Shown here: piece after piece, positions 25,515-35,615 of the stretch | Position numbering within the stretch: the stretch's first letter is position 1 | Layout: the number at the start of each line of letters is the position of its first letter | Program-made: the position numbers and the translations under genes | Assembly: GCF_009669305.1 (NCBI RefSeq) | Contig: NZ_SADB01000015.1 | Location: 1 to 64,000 of the forward strand | From: Ancylomarina sp. 16SWW S1-10-2 | GTDB lineage: Bacteria > Bacteroidota > Bacteroidia > Bacteroidales > Marinifilaceae | Reading direction: 5' to 3' | Length of the DNA: 64,000 bases | The notes under the pieces: model-generated | Databases searched by the model: none | Told to the model about the DNA's origin: nothing | What the model saw: only the letters and a program-made list of their open reading frames with translations

Positions 25515-27155
25515 CTATTTACAATACAAATCAATTAATTTGAATTGTTCAACATCAAAAAGGCCTTTATCTGAAAGTTTAAGTTTAGGTATTACAAGTA
25601 AAGACATAAAAGCCAGTGTCATAAATGGAGAATGAAAGCTACTTTCGAAACTTTTAATGAAAAAAGACAAATGATTATAATCTGCTAATAGATACTCACC
25701 TCTTTTATTTGACATCAAACCAGCTATATCAAGTTGTACCGATCTAACCTTATCGCCATGAAAAGCAACCATGCCACCTCTTAGTTCAATTACAGTATTC
25801 AATGCATTTAAGATATCTGCATCATTCGTTCCCACAGCAATAATATTGTGACTATCGTGAGCAATACTAGCAGCAATAGCCCCTTTCTTAAAACCAAAAC
25901 CTTGTGCAAAAGCCACAACAGGTTTTTCGTTATTGTAACGACTCATTACAACAATCTTTAATATATCTCTATTTGTATCAGCAACAAATTTACCATCCTT
26001 TACTTTAGGTTTGGCTTTTTCCCAACCTGTTAATAATTCACCATCACTTACAGTTATTACATTTACATCACAGTCTCTAGCCTCAATTTGAATATCCTTC
26101 AACTTGATTTCTTTACGGTAAAAATTATTCAATACGATCTCATTGTGGCTTTCGAAAAAGACTTCCCCTTCCTTATAAATACACTCCCCTTTCATATAGG
26201 AAGAATATACATTAAAAGACTCTGGATTATCAATGACAATAAAATCTGCAGAATCTCCTTTTTGTAGTAAACCTAAATTCAAGTCATAATGCTTAATCGC
26301 ATTAAATGATGATGCTCGCAATAGATTCATAAGATCACATCCTTTTTCTAATCCTTTACGAATAAGATTATCAATATGACCATGTTCAAACAAATCGTCA
26401 GGATGTGTATCATCGGTACACAACATCACTCTATCAGGATTAGAATCAATTAAAGAATATAAGGCATCAAAGTTTTTCGCGGCACTACCCTCTCTAATCT
26501 GTACCATCATACCCAAGTTAATTCGAGCTAAAGCTTCATCCAAAGTAGAGCATTCATGATCGGAAGAAATGCCTGCAGCGGCATACTTTTTTAAATCACT
26601 CCCCATAAGTCCAGGTGCGTGCCCATCTACTTTTTTACCCAACCGTTTGGTAGCAACTATTTTTTTCATGACTTCTAACTCATGACTCACGACACCAGGA
26701 TAATCCATAACCTCAGCCAAGCACACCACCTCTTCACGTTTGAGTAAACTCTCAACCTTATTCGATCCAAGCTTGAACCCTGATGTTTCAAATGGTGTGA
26801 CTGGCACACAAGATGGTACCCCAAAACGAATTTCTAGGGGCGTCTTTCTTGCATCATTTATCATGAAATCGATACCAATCTCCCCTAGTACATTAGCTAT
26901 TTCGTGAGGATCAGTCACAACACCTAAAGTCCCTTTTCGTACAACTAAATCGGCAAATCGGCTTGGAATCAAAAGTGAACTTTCAATATGCACGTGCGAA
27001 TCAACTAAACCAGGAAGGATGTAACGATCGGGAACATCATCCAGTTCTTTAATAGAAGAAATGAATCCATCACAAATGGTCAACTCCCCCTTAAAAATTT
27101 TCTTTGAGACAACATCTATAATATTCCCTGCAACAGTAAATTTAGATTTAGTCAT
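25515..27155 (-). CDS. ade: adenine deaminase
   Basis: A 546-residue amidohydrolase that converts adenine to hypoxanthine and ammonia in purine salvage. The N-terminal metal site is 'GLVDSHVHIESSLL'; further metal and catalytic residues lie in 'VDGHAPGL', 'SSDHECS' and 'CTDDTHPDDL'. The C-terminal domain has 'HDSHNIIAVGTNDADILNA', typical of the Ade family. In related Bacteroidales I recall an adenine phosphoribosyltransferase (apt) gene at this position, so a different purine salvage enzyme seems to occupy the slot. It lies just upstream of uvrC, and the mnmG terminator separates it from mnmG. Confidence 0.94.
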   Translation of the reverse strand: MTKSKFTVAGNIIDVVSKKIFKGELTICDGFISSIKELDDVPDRYILPGLVDSHVHIESSLLIPSRFADLVVRKGTLGVVTDPHEIANVLGEIGIDFMINDARKTPLEIRFGVPSCVPVTPFETSGFKLGSNKVESLLKREEVVCLAEVMDYPGVVSHELEVMKKIVATKRLGKKVDGHAPGLMGSDLKKYAAAGISSDHECSTLDEALARINLGMMVQIREGSAAKNFDALYSLIDSNPDRVMLCTDDTHPDDLFEHGHIDNLIRKGLEKGCDLMNLLRASSFNAIKHYDLNLGLLQKGDSADFIVIDNPESFNVYSSYMKGECIYKEGEVFFESHNEIVLNNFYRKEIKLKDIQIEARDCDVNVITVSDGELLTGWEKAKPKVKDGKFVADTNRDILKIVVMSRYNNEKPVVAFAQGFGFKKGAIAASIAHDSHNIIAVGTNDADILNALNTVIELRGGMVAFHGDKVRSVQLDIAGLMSNKRGEYLLADYNHLSFFIKSFESSFHSPFMTLAFMSLLVIPKLKLSDKGLFDVEQFKLIDLYCK

Positions 27156-27262
27156 AATTAAAGGTTTTCAATTTATATACAAGTTACTTAAGTATCCAAT
27201 TAAAAAGAATTCTAATTAGAATATGCTTTAATCTTAGTCAAACACCTTATGCTACATACACA

Positions 27263-27296
27263 AAAACGCCCATTTCCAAAAGAAACAAGGCGTTTT
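27263..27296 (-). terminator. terminator after mnmG
   Basis: AAAACGCC/GGCGTTTT form an 8-bp stem with an 18-nt loop, 58 bases past the mnmG stop; on the minus strand TGTGTATG follows. The stem is clear, but the T tract lies within it. Confidence 0.6.
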
Positions 27297-27338
27297 CGAG
27301 TCCTTAAAGGACACATCTACATACAAACCTAACACAAG

Positions 27339-27352
27339 GTTCCACGTGGAAC
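27339..27352. promoter_or_regulatory. parS-like palindrome touching the mnmG stop codon
   Basis: GTTCCACGTGGAAC is a perfect 14-bp palindrome one base past the mnmG stop. It differs from the common parS consensus (TGTTTCACGTGAAACA) by one symmetric change per arm (TCACGTGA to CCACGTGG). mnmG (gidA) often lies near parAB and the replication origin. A second CCACGTGG palindrome lies at 40922-40939. Confidence 0.55.
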
Positions 27353-27353
27353 G

Positions 27354-29231
27354 TTAGCGCCCCATAAGTACTAAAAGAACGTTTAAATCGCTTGGCGACA
27401 CACCAGGTATTCGCGAGGCTTGACCAATCGTTTCAGGTCTAATTTTATCTAGTTTCTGACGTGCTTCAGTCGATAAAGACTGTAAAGTCGTATAATCAAA
27501 ACGATCTGTAATGACAATCTTCTCAAGTCGAATTAACTTATCAGCGATCAATTTTTCTCGCTCAATATAACCCGAATATTTAATCAAAACTTCTGCCGCT
27601 TCAACAATCTCCTCTGTCCTATTGGGAATAGAATCAACCATTTCTTTTAAAGGAAGAATAGAATCAAGTAAATCGGAAATATGAACTTGTGGTCTTAAAA
27701 TAACATCATAAAGTTTCACACCTTGTTTAAGTGGACTTGTTCCCAAATCTTCTAAAGCAGCATTTATATATTTAGGTTTTACACCAAATTCTTTACAAAA
27801 ATCAATAAGCTTATTTCTATATTCAATCTTCTCATTAAGCAAATCCATACGTTCTTGACCAGCCAAACCTATCTCGAAAGCTTTTGGCGTTAATCGCACA
27901 TCAGCATCATCTTGTCTCAATAAAATTCGATACTCAGCTCTTGAAGTAAACATACGATATGGTTCGTCCACACCTTTAGTCACCAAATCGTCAATCAATA
28001 CACCAATATAGGCTTCATCACGTTTTAGGGTAAAAGAATCACGATTTTGAACCTTTAAACTTGCATTTATACCGGCCATCATACCCTGTGCTCCTGCCTC
28101 TTCATATCCTGTTGTTCCATTAATCTGACCAGCAAAATATAAATTTGCAATGAGCTTTGTTTCTAAGGTACGATATAACTGTGTTGGCGCAAAATAATCG
28201 TATTCGATAGCATATCCTGGACGATACATTTTCACCTTCTCTAGACCAGGTACTTTTCTCAATCCATTCAGTTGAATATCCCAAGCTAAGCTTGATGAAA
28301 AGCCATTAATATAGAATTCATGAGTTGTTTCACCTTCGGGTTCTAAGAATAAAAGATGCTCATTCTTAGCAGAAAAAGTCACTAATTTTGATTCTATACT
28401 TGGGCAATATCGTGGTCCTGTACTTTTAATTGTTCCATCGTACATTGGTGATTCTTCAAAACCCAGTTTAAGCTCTGAATGCACTTCAGGATTTGTATAT
28501 GTAATATAACAAGGACGTTGAATTAATTCCTTATCAACATGATTCGTTAAATACGAAAATTGATGAAAATCATCTTCCCCATCCTGACGTTTCATAACAG
28601 AAAAATCAATACTTCTAGCATCTAAACGAGCAGGTGTTCCTGTCTTCATTCTGCCTACTTCAAAACCAACTGATTTCAACTGCTCACTTATTCCAAGCGA
28701 AGCTGGTTCTGACGAACGACCTCCCCTTTCTTGCTTATGACCAACATGCATTAAGCCGTTTAGGAACGTTCCATTGGTTAAAATAACAGTTTTCGATTTA
28801 ATATCAATCCCTAATTTTGTTTTAACACCTACAACTTTTTTATCCTCGAATAACAGGGCAACTACAGCATCTTGCCACATATCTAAGTTGTCTGTATTCT
28901 CGATAACACTTCTCCATTGTGCAGAAAAAACCATACGGTCGCACTGGGCTCTTGGACTCCACATAGCAGGTCCTTTAGAACGATTAAGCATTCTAAATTG
29001 GATAGAAGATCTATCGGTAACAATGCCCGTATAACCACCTAAAGCATCAATTTCTCGCACAATTTGTCCTTTCGCAATACCGCCCATGGCCGGATTACAA
29101 GACATTTGTGCAATCTTATTCATATCCATAGTGATTAAAAGCACCGAGGATCCTAAATTCGCAGCTGTAGTTGCGGCCTCACAACCTGCATGACCGGCAC
29201 CTACTACTATTACATCATATTCAGCTAACAT
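27354..29231 (-). CDS. mnmG: tRNA uridine-5-carboxymethylaminomethyl(34) synthesis enzyme MnmG
   Basis: A 625-residue FAD/NADH enzyme that, with MnmE, adds the carboxymethylaminomethyl group to wobble U34. The FAD-binding motif 'DVIVVGAGHAGCEAA' is at 5-19, followed by the signature 'NPAMGGIAKGQIVREIDALGG', then 'GRSSEPA', 'MKTGTPAR' and 'GQINGTTGYEEAGAQG'. The C-terminal helical domain ends in '...ASRIPGVSPSDLNVLLVLM'. Length is normal. It is the last gene of a long minus-strand block and starts 134 bp after ybeY. A hairpin terminator and a parS-like site follow its stop. Confidence 0.97.
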   Translation of the reverse strand: MLAEYDVIVVGAGHAGCEAATTAANLGSSVLLITMDMNKIAQMSCNPAMGGIAKGQIVREIDALGGYTGIVTDRSSIQFRMLNRSKGPAMWSPRAQCDRMVFSAQWRSVIENTDNLDMWQDAVVALLFEDKKVVGVKTKLGIDIKSKTVILTNGTFLNGLMHVGHKQERGGRSSEPASLGISEQLKSVGFEVGRMKTGTPARLDARSIDFSVMKRQDGEDDFHQFSYLTNHVDKELIQRPCYITYTNPEVHSELKLGFEESPMYDGTIKSTGPRYCPSIESKLVTFSAKNEHLLFLEPEGETTHEFYINGFSSSLAWDIQLNGLRKVPGLEKVKMYRPGYAIEYDYFAPTQLYRTLETKLIANLYFAGQINGTTGYEEAGAQGMMAGINASLKVQNRDSFTLKRDEAYIGVLIDDLVTKGVDEPYRMFTSRAEYRILLRQDDADVRLTPKAFEIGLAGQERMDLLNEKIEYRNKLIDFCKEFGVKPKYINAALEDLGTSPLKQGVKLYDVILRPQVHISDLLDSILPLKEMVDSIPNRTEEIVEAAEVLIKYSGYIEREKLIADKLIRLEKIVITDRFDYTTLQSLSTEARQKLDKIRPETIGQASRIPGVSPSDLNVLLVLMGR

Positions 29232-29365
29232 ATTTGCTTTCAGTATTTTAGACCAAAGTTTTCAGTTAAACTTTAGGGTAATATATTATAGATCAACTCT
29301 TTATATGCAAGATAAGCAATGTAAAGAACTAATAATCAATTTTTTAATTAGAAAATTTTACAAAT

Positions 29366-29791
29366 CTAATGAATCTTGGAAAGTAATACTAATGATTCAT
29401 CTTCCTTTTGGGTCATTATTTTCTGATCCTCATCACACTTGTCATCAATGCCAAGCAAGTGAAGTATACCATGAATTATAACGCGGTGCAATTCTTCGAA
29501 AAAATCAACCTTATATTCTTCGGCATTATCACGAACAGTATCAATAGAAATATATAAATCGCCAGATATAATATCTGATACTCTGTAATCAAAAGTGATA
29601 ATATCCGTAAAGTAATCGTGATTTAAATGTTCACGGTTCATTTCTAACAAATAATTATCGGAACAAAAATAATAATTAATCTCCCCTATTTCACATTCAA
29701 AATTCTCTACCACTTTAGAGATCCACAAACTAATTCTTTCCTGATTAATTTCAGGCATTTCAGTTTCGCAAGTACTATAACTTATTTGCAT
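29366..29791 (-). CDS. ybeY: endoribonuclease / rRNA maturation factor YbeY
   Basis: A 141-residue UPF0054 family metalloprotein involved in 16S rRNA 3'-end maturation and ribosome quality control. The zinc motif is 'HRVIIHGILHLLGIDDK', giving the two His of HGxLH. The third ligand, His in E. coli, is Asp here, which I remember as usual in Bacteroidota. 'YFTDIITFDY' is the other conserved segment. It lies 3 bp after the RsbW-like gene, clearly in the same operon. Confidence 0.93.
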   Translation of the reverse strand: MQISYSTCETEMPEINQERISLWISKVVENFECEIGEINYYFCSDNYLLEMNREHLNHDYFTDIITFDYRVSDIISGDLYISIDTVRDNAEEYKVDFFEELHRVIIHGILHLLGIDDKCDEDQKIMTQKEDESLVLLSKIH

Positions 29792-29794
29792 TAA

Positions 29795-30199
29795 TTAAAT
29801 ATTAAAAATCATTTTAACATGTCTACCATCTGCACTATATTTTACAGAATCGGCCAAATAATTCATCAAAAATAAACCTCTTCCGCTTAATTTCTCAATA
29901 TTTTCAGGAAGAGTTGGATCTGGAACGCATAAAAAATCAAAACCATCACCTTCATCCATGATTTCGCATGAAATACTATTTTCACTTATCTGAAAGTGAA
30001 CAGTCACAGTTTTTTTATAATCAAGCTTATTACCATGGCAAATGGCATTTTTCACGGCCTCTAAAACAGCTAATGAAACTTTATCTTTAGCTTCTTGATT
30101 AATATTGTAATGTGATGACAGATTACTAATTAGATTCTCAACGCGCTTTAAGTAATCAACACGAGAAGGAAGTCTTAGTAGGTTATCTGATTTTGCCAT
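29795..30199 (-). CDS. RsbW-like anti-sigma factor / serine kinase ATPase
   Basis: A 134-residue GHKL ATPase of the HATPase_c_2 type. The N box is 'AVLEAVKNAICHGNK', G1 is 'MDEGDGFD' and G2 'LSGRGLFLMNYLAD'. In Gram-positive bacteria such proteins (RsbW, SpoIIAB) phosphorylate an antagonist and bind a sigma factor; in Bacteroidota the partners are mostly unknown. Neither an anti-sigma-factor antagonist (STAS) nor a sigma factor is nearby. It overlaps the 3' end of the DUF4175 gene by 17 bp and is 3 bp from ybeY, so it is translationally coupled within the envelope/ribosome operon. Confidence 0.82.
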   Translation of the reverse strand: MAKSDNLLRLPSRVDYLKRVENLISNLSSHYNINQEAKDKVSLAVLEAVKNAICHGNKLDYKKTVTVHFQISENSISCEIMDEGDGFDFLCVPDPTLPENIEKLSGRGLFLMNYLADSVKYSADGRHVKMIFNI

Positions 30200-33100
30200 T
30201 GTTTAATTGAATAAGGTAATCCAAATAAATTCTATTGTAATAATCTATGAGTTTAACATTCGAATCATTTAATAAGTCATCGAATTCGGTATCTATTTTC
30301 TTATACTTAAATATCTCCTTGGGGTTGCTTAATTTATGATTATAACCCGATTTACTTTCTCTTTTCTTCTCAAAATCCTTTTCTCGTGAAGCATTTTCAG
30401 CTTCTAATAATCGTGACATTATAAGATTCTGACGTTTTATAGTTTGACTATTGATAGAATAATTAGACGTTTCACGTTCCGTCTGTTCCATCATTCTCAT
30501 CACTTCTTTTAAAATCTTATCTGTTTGCTCACCATGTCCTCCATGCTGAATCATATCATTCATTTTTTGACGGAACATCTCTTGTTCTTGAAGGTATTTA
30601 CCTAGTTTTTCACTCTTATTACCAGCCTTACCTTCTCCATCTTTCATACCTTCAATCATCTGCTCGAGCATCTTTTTAAGGGACTCTTGCTGTGCTTTCA
30701 TTCCTGAAAATGAAGGCTGATTTCCCTTTTTGTCTCCCATTTGATTGCCTGGCATTCCATTTGCCATTTGCTCCATCAGTTGTTTCAATGCTTCTGACAA
30801 GAACACGGCCAACTCATTGATTTCTGTCATTGATTTCTGTTGAGTAACCCTAGCCTGATAAGCACGACGATTAGTTAACTCATCAAGGCTGTTACGCAAT
30901 AAATCTTCTAAATCAAATATTCTATTACCTATTAAGGCCGCAACCTGAGGTGTACGACTCGATAAAGATAATAGAGAATCTTGTAACAATTCATATTCTT
31001 CTTTCAAAACCCCTTGTTTGTCTATAATATTGACATATAATGGGTTCTGATAGTTCGTTTTTTGCAATTCTAAAATAAGCTTTTCTTGTTGAAAAGAAAA
31101 ATCAATTAGATTAATTAGTAATTTATTTAACATATCAGTGTCAACACTCATTTGCATAGACATGCTTCCAGACATTGCGCTAGAAAGCTTCTGAGCAATT
31201 TGAGATTGTTTCTGAGAACTATTTTGCATACTTTTTTCAGCCTTATTTAGATTATTATCTCGAAGCTGATCGAGACTTTCTTGCATACTATTTTGTATGT
31301 CTTCTTTTTCCTTGTTAAAATCACCTAAACTAAAAGGTTTATTAATTTCTGTATTTTTCTTTAAAAGATCATCAAGATCCTTTTCAATCCGCTCCCATTT
31401 CATTTTAGATGCAACCTGTTTTCCAATTGCAGATTCTTTATCTTTTCGTTTAAACTTGGAAAGTTCGTTTTGCTCTTCGGCTAGTTTTTCAATTCGAGAT
31501 GAAATTTGTTTTACCCCTAACTCAATTTCATAACGCTGCAATAATTGTAAATTTCTATCGAGTTGTTTCTGAAAATCATTCATAGACATTTTCAATTGGT
31601 TTCCCAATTTATTAATCTTATCTCTATCGAGCTCTTCGGACAATTTATTGAACTCTTCAAAAAGTGATTTCAACTCATCGTCCATTATTTTCTCCATCAG
31701 CTCTTCAATTTTCTTTTGTTTGTCGAGAAGTAGCGAATCTTGCAATCCTGCCGCCTTCATAAGCTGATTTTTACGGCCATTATCCTTCTTAATTTCTTTT
31801 AAGAGATTCTCAAGGTGGTTTTTTTGTGCTTCAATCTCATTAAACATCTGATTTTGTTGCCATTGGTCACTGGAATTGTCCAATAAACTTTTCTGTAATT
31901 TATGCACTTTCTGCTGGATAGAACGACTTATTTCCTTCCCTTTCTCAATTTTGCTTGTCAAACTATCCTGAATGTGAGAATTCAATTCAAAAACCTGTTC
32001 CGCGTTTGGTAAATAATAATTTAGAAAATCGGACTTTGTACTTTTGGGTTTATTGATAGCATCATTATCAAAAACTTCAAAATAATATTGCAAACGACTT
32101 CCTGCTGGAATATTTGATGAAGCGAAGTCAAAGGCAAAATAAAATTCTTGTCGATTAAGATTTTTCTGAATGGGCACATTTACAAATTTAGAATCACCCT
32201 CTTCAAGCTGATAAACGAAATTTAATTTTGTAAAACCATAATCATCTTTTATCACCCCCTTAAAATAATAAGCCGAATCATTAATCGAATCCGCCTGAAC
32301 ACTTATTCCAATACTCGGAAATTGATCGGGCAAAACTTCAAGTTGGTAACGAGCATAAACTTTCTTAGGATAGGCTTTATTCGCTAAACTAATTTCATAG
32401 GTATCTGATTCAAAAATGACATCGGAAAATTCTAATTTGGAATCGTCTTTTGAAATAAATTTATCCTTCTTCACAAAATGAACAGCAAGCGTATCCGCAT
32501 CATAGGCTTCTATAAACCATTTTAGACGTGAGCCTATAGGAATACTCACATCTCCAATTTGACTCTCCTTACGAGAAGGTAAACCTGTGTAAACAGGAGG
32601 AATTATATTAATCTCAAGCTTATCTAAAATAGGTTTAGATTTTAAGTATAATTGATAAACTCTCGATTTTGTTCTACCCGATTGAAACGAAAATTGAATA
32701 TCAGCATTTAAATTTCTAAACTCATAGGTATACGATCCAGACTCATTTAAAGTCATCAAATACTTTTGTCCACCATATATCAAATCTACAAACTCAGGTA
32801 ATAATTTTCCTTGAGTATGAACACTTAAAAGGTAATTTTCTCCCTTTTCTGCAAATAGCTCACTTTCCACAATAAACTCAAAATCTGCTGGAGCTTGAAA
32901 ATCTTGCTGAAAGTGAATTAATCGCGTACTGCTAGTTGAATAAAAGTCGGGGAAAGCAAAATAAATGATAGTCGCTAAAAACAATATTCCAGCTAGATAT
33001 TTTAGATAAATATAGGTGTCCTTAAAGGTAATGCTTTCGCGAAATGATAATAGTTTTAGTGAAGATATCCTCTTATTAATACTTGCTATAAGCAAAGCAT

Positions 33101-33476
33101 TTTCGTCTGAATTAAGAGATGCTTTCTCGTTTAATTCATAGGTATTCAAAAGCCTATCCTCCAAATCGGGAAAATGTGCCGAGATTAACGTAATAGCCTT
33201 TCGATACGAAATGCGTGAGCCTTTATTTAAAAGGCTTCTTAGTGGAAGTAAAATGGAAAATATTAAAACAATTATCTGCAAGCTAGCTCCTACAATAAGC
33301 AATACTGTTTTAACTTTTGATGATAAATATAAATGGTATTCAAAAACACTTAAACCCAGGTAAAGTAGTATCAGGAAAATAACCGTAAGAAGTAGTCCTC
33401 TTAGGATTTTTACTTGATAATATTTCCGGATAAAATTATCCAGTTTTTCAATAAATATATCTTGATTGGATTTCAT
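30183..33476 (-). CDS. DUF4175-family large membrane protein
   Basis: A 1097-residue protein with three N-terminal transmembrane segments (about 22-44, 56-80 and 155-175), then a beta-rich periplasmic part (about 185-500) and long Lys/Glu/Gln-rich coiled coils (about 500-1050) with stretches such as 'KKIEELMEKIMDDELKSLFE'. This architecture is that of the DUF4175 family of Bacteroidota, whose function is not established. The order of parts suggests a membrane-anchored periplasmic or envelope-spanning scaffold. It is 41 bp downstream of an EnvC-like gene and overlaps the RsbW-like ATPase gene, so a role in envelope homeostasis is plausible but inferred. Confidence 0.75.
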   Translation of the reverse strand: MKSNQDIFIEKLDNFIRKYYQVKILRGLLLTVIFLILLYLGLSVFEYHLYLSSKVKTVLLIVGASLQIIVLIFSILLPLRSLLNKGSRISYRKAITLISAHFPDLEDRLLNTYELNEKASLNSDENALLIASINKRISSLKLLSFRESITFKDTYIYLKYLAGILFLATIIYFAFPDFYSTSSTRLIHFQQDFQAPADFEFIVESELFAEKGENYLLSVHTQGKLLPEFVDLIYGGQKYLMTLNESGSYTYEFRNLNADIQFSFQSGRTKSRVYQLYLKSKPILDKLEINIIPPVYTGLPSRKESQIGDVSIPIGSRLKWFIEAYDADTLAVHFVKKDKFISKDDSKLEFSDVIFESDTYEISLANKAYPKKVYARYQLEVLPDQFPSIGISVQADSINDSAYYFKGVIKDDYGFTKLNFVYQLEEGDSKFVNVPIQKNLNRQEFYFAFDFASSNIPAGSRLQYYFEVFDNDAINKPKSTKSDFLNYYLPNAEQVFELNSHIQDSLTSKIEKGKEISRSIQQKVHKLQKSLLDNSSDQWQQNQMFNEIEAQKNHLENLLKEIKKDNGRKNQLMKAAGLQDSLLLDKQKKIEELMEKIMDDELKSLFEEFNKLSEELDRDKINKLGNQLKMSMNDFQKQLDRNLQLLQRYEIELGVKQISSRIEKLAEEQNELSKFKRKDKESAIGKQVASKMKWERIEKDLDDLLKKNTEINKPFSLGDFNKEKEDIQNSMQESLDQLRDNNLNKAEKSMQNSSQKQSQIAQKLSSAMSGSMSMQMSVDTDMLNKLLINLIDFSFQQEKLILELQKTNYQNPLYVNIIDKQGVLKEEYELLQDSLLSLSSRTPQVAALIGNRIFDLEDLLRNSLDELTNRRAYQARVTQQKSMTEINELAVFLSEALKQLMEQMANGMPGNQMGDKKGNQPSFSGMKAQQESLKKMLEQMIEGMKDGEGKAGNKSEKLGKYLQEQEMFRQKMNDMIQHGGHGEQTDKILKEVMRMMEQTERETSNYSINSQTIKRQNLIMSRLLEAENASREKDFEKKRESKSGYNHKLSNPKEIFKYKKIDTEFDDLLNDSNVKLIDYYNRIYLDYLIQLNNGKIR

Positions 33477-33517
33477 TTACTTGAAAATAGATAAGCATAT
33501 TAAAAGCATAAAATCAG

Positions 33518-34735
33518 CTACTTTTTCAAAAGCCAAGTAGCCGGATTCAGTTTAGTGGTTGCTTTCCAAACTTGAAAATTTAACACCGTTTGATTCTCAT
33601 TTTCGTCTGTATAAACAACCCCTATTTTCTCTTTAGCCGAAACAAAATCGCCTTTCTTAACATTCACGTTAATTAAATTGGAATAGAGAGTGATATATGA
33701 ACCGTGCTTAATAAGTACAACCATATTTAAGCCTGGCATAGATAAAATATGTGTTACCTCACCCTTAAAAACCGCTCTACATTCCGACATGGGCTTCGTT
33801 GTAATATCAATACCACTATTATTCACCATAACCGATTTGAGTACTGGATGTGCATGCTTCCCAAATTTTTGCGAAATAAAACCGGTTGCTGTAGGCCAAG
33901 GTAATTTACCTTTATTTTGTCCAAAATTATCGCCCAATATTTTCTCTTCTGGTGTTAGGCTATAAGCTCCACTGGTATTCTTTTTCTTTTTAGCTAACCT
34001 TGCTTGATCTGCAATTATATCGCGAATTTTATTCTCTAACCTTTTCGCGTTTTTACGTTGTGTTTTAATGTTTTTAAGAAGTGTTTTCTCCTTTTTCTGC
34101 AATTGAGTTAAAACACTTGATTGTTGAGACTTTTGAGAAGATAAATTCATTGACGCTTTTGTGTTGAGAGCCAAAAGCACTTGCTTTTCCTTTTTTACAA
34201 GCTTTAACTTATCAAGTTTAGAATCTAATGACACCTTTGTTTCAACCAATTCCTCGCCGCGTTTTCTAGTAAACTCTGAAAACTGCTGAAGGTATTTATA
34301 CCTCATATAAGCCTGATTAAAATCTTTTGAGGCAAAGAGAAACATGAGTTTATCACGTGAATTTTTTTGACGGTGAGCATACATAATAAGCTTTTCGTAT
34401 TGAACCTTAAGCTTTTCGTATTTTTTTTCTAACGATTCTATTTCTCTATCAGTTGTACCAATTTTAGAATCCGTATAATCCAGTTCTTTTTGGATATTAC
34501 GAATCATTTCCTTCTGTAATAAAATCTTTCTATTTAATACTGATAAAAACCCTAAGCTAGCCTTTTTCTCTTTTTGTGTGTTCTGCAAGAGCTGTTGCGT
34601 ATAAGCTATATCTTCAGCATTCTGTTTTTTTTGTTGCTTAAGCTGAGATACATCTTGTGCATTTACAGGGCTACACAGCACTAAAACTGTAATAATTAGA
34701 AATAAAAATGACTTAATATTTGCAAAAAATTCCAT
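33518..34735 (-). CDS. EnvC-like murein hydrolase activator
   Basis: A 405-residue periplasmic protein. The signal peptide (about 1-26) is followed by coiled coils (28-255) and a C-terminal LytM/M23 domain (about 275-405; 'LPWPTATGFISQKFGKHAHPV'-type start). The catalytic zinc ligands of M23 endopeptidases are missing: the HxxxD His is Asn in 'NNSGIDI', and the HxH site reads 'LNFQVW'. Coiled coil plus inactive LytM is the hallmark of EnvC/NlpD, which activate amidases at the division septum rather than cutting peptidoglycan themselves. It lies 3 bp after the DUF4292 lipoprotein gene. Its amidase partner is not in the window. Confidence 0.86.
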   Translation of the reverse strand: MEFFANIKSFLFLIITVLVLCSPVNAQDVSQLKQQKKQNAEDIAYTQQLLQNTQKEKKASLGFLSVLNRKILLQKEMIRNIQKELDYTDSKIGTTDREIESLEKKYEKLKVQYEKLIMYAHRQKNSRDKLMFLFASKDFNQAYMRYKYLQQFSEFTRKRGEELVETKVSLDSKLDKLKLVKKEKQVLLALNTKASMNLSSQKSQQSSVLTQLQKKEKTLLKNIKTQRKNAKRLENKIRDIIADQARLAKKKKNTSGAYSLTPEEKILGDNFGQNKGKLPWPTATGFISQKFGKHAHPVLKSVMVNNSGIDITTKPMSECRAVFKGEVTHILSMPGLNMVVLIKHGSYITLYSNLINVNVKKGDFVSAKEKIGVVYTDENENQTVLNFQVWKATTKLNPATWLLKK

Positions 34736-34738
34736 AGT

Positions 34739-35611
34739 TTATTCTGGATAGATTCTTTCAAATTTACTTGAAACTTTAAAAGGAAACTTTAAATCCTCAT
34801 CAATTTCGAGTTTATTATATTTTAGTTTACAAGATAAGGATTGTATTGAATCCTTCACCTTAAAAACCAATTCACTTGGAAATTTTTGCCCTTTTAAATC
34901 AATAAAATCACGATATTTTAAGACTATATCCCTGTCTTCTCCAAACATTTTAACCGCAACATCGGTAATTTTCATTAAGGAGGGATCAATCTCAAAACGC
35001 TGATAGTTAAATTTATGAAGTTTCCAGAACTTGTCTTTCCTCAATTTTCGTTCTACTTTTGACCCTTTATCTGAGATAAAAACATACTTGTTATCAATCA
35101 CTTTACTCTTAAAATTTCTTACAAAAGGTCTCCTTCTTTCAGAGAAACTCTCTAGTTGAAAAAGCTCGTTTGTAAGAATACTTTGAAGCGTATAAAAGTC
35201 AACATTCATATTAAGTTTCTCCGACAAAAAACTAAAGTCACTTACAATATACTTCTTCTTTATCCGGTCAAGCATTTTTACAGAGTCGGGTGTAATATAC
35301 AAACGAGCGACTTCCATAATCCCAGCTGGTGCATTGATTTGCACCATGATAATACTATCTCTTAAAATCTTTATTGATCCTCTAATACTTTGTGATTTTT
35401 CCTTAGACTCATAATGAGCAGCAAAGCGTTTAACCCAAAGAGTTTTATATAATAAACTACTATCTGCAATTTGATTATACAGTTTATTATCACTTATTCC
35501 ATGAGCTCTCTTACGTCCTAATTCGTAAGTAGATTTACACGAAAACTGCAAAAACATTAATAGCAAAACTGCAATACTAAGTAGACTATTTTTTCTTTTA
35601 AATACGCTCAT
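34739..35611 (-). CDS. DUF4292 lipoprotein
   Basis: A 290-residue lipoprotein. The signal peptide ends in 'LLMFLQFSC' with the lipid Cys near 25. The rest is beta-rich, like the LolA/LolB/outer-membrane lipoprotein folds suggested for DUF4292 ('VMVQINAPAGIMEVARLYITPDSVKMLDR'-type strands). No SDDDD-like signal follows the Cys (KSTYELG), so it should face the periplasm. Its position between a TPR lipoprotein-type gene and an EnvC-like gene (4 and 3 bp gaps) is conserved in Bacteroidales as I recall. A role in lipoprotein or envelope assembly is inference. Confidence 0.8.
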   Translation of the reverse strand: MSVFKRKNSLLSIAVLLLMFLQFSCKSTYELGRKRAHGISDNKLYNQIADSSLLYKTLWVKRFAAHYESKEKSQSIRGSIKILRDSIIMVQINAPAGIMEVARLYITPDSVKMLDRIKKKYIVSDFSFLSEKLNMNVDFYTLQSILTNELFQLESFSERRRPFVRNFKSKVIDNKYVFISDKGSKVERKLRKDKFWKLHKFNYQRFEIDPSLMKITDVAVKMFGEDRDIVLKYRDFIDLKGQKFPSELVFKVKDSIQSLSCKLKYNKLEIDEDLKFPFKVSSKFERIYPE

Positions 35612-35615
35612 TTTA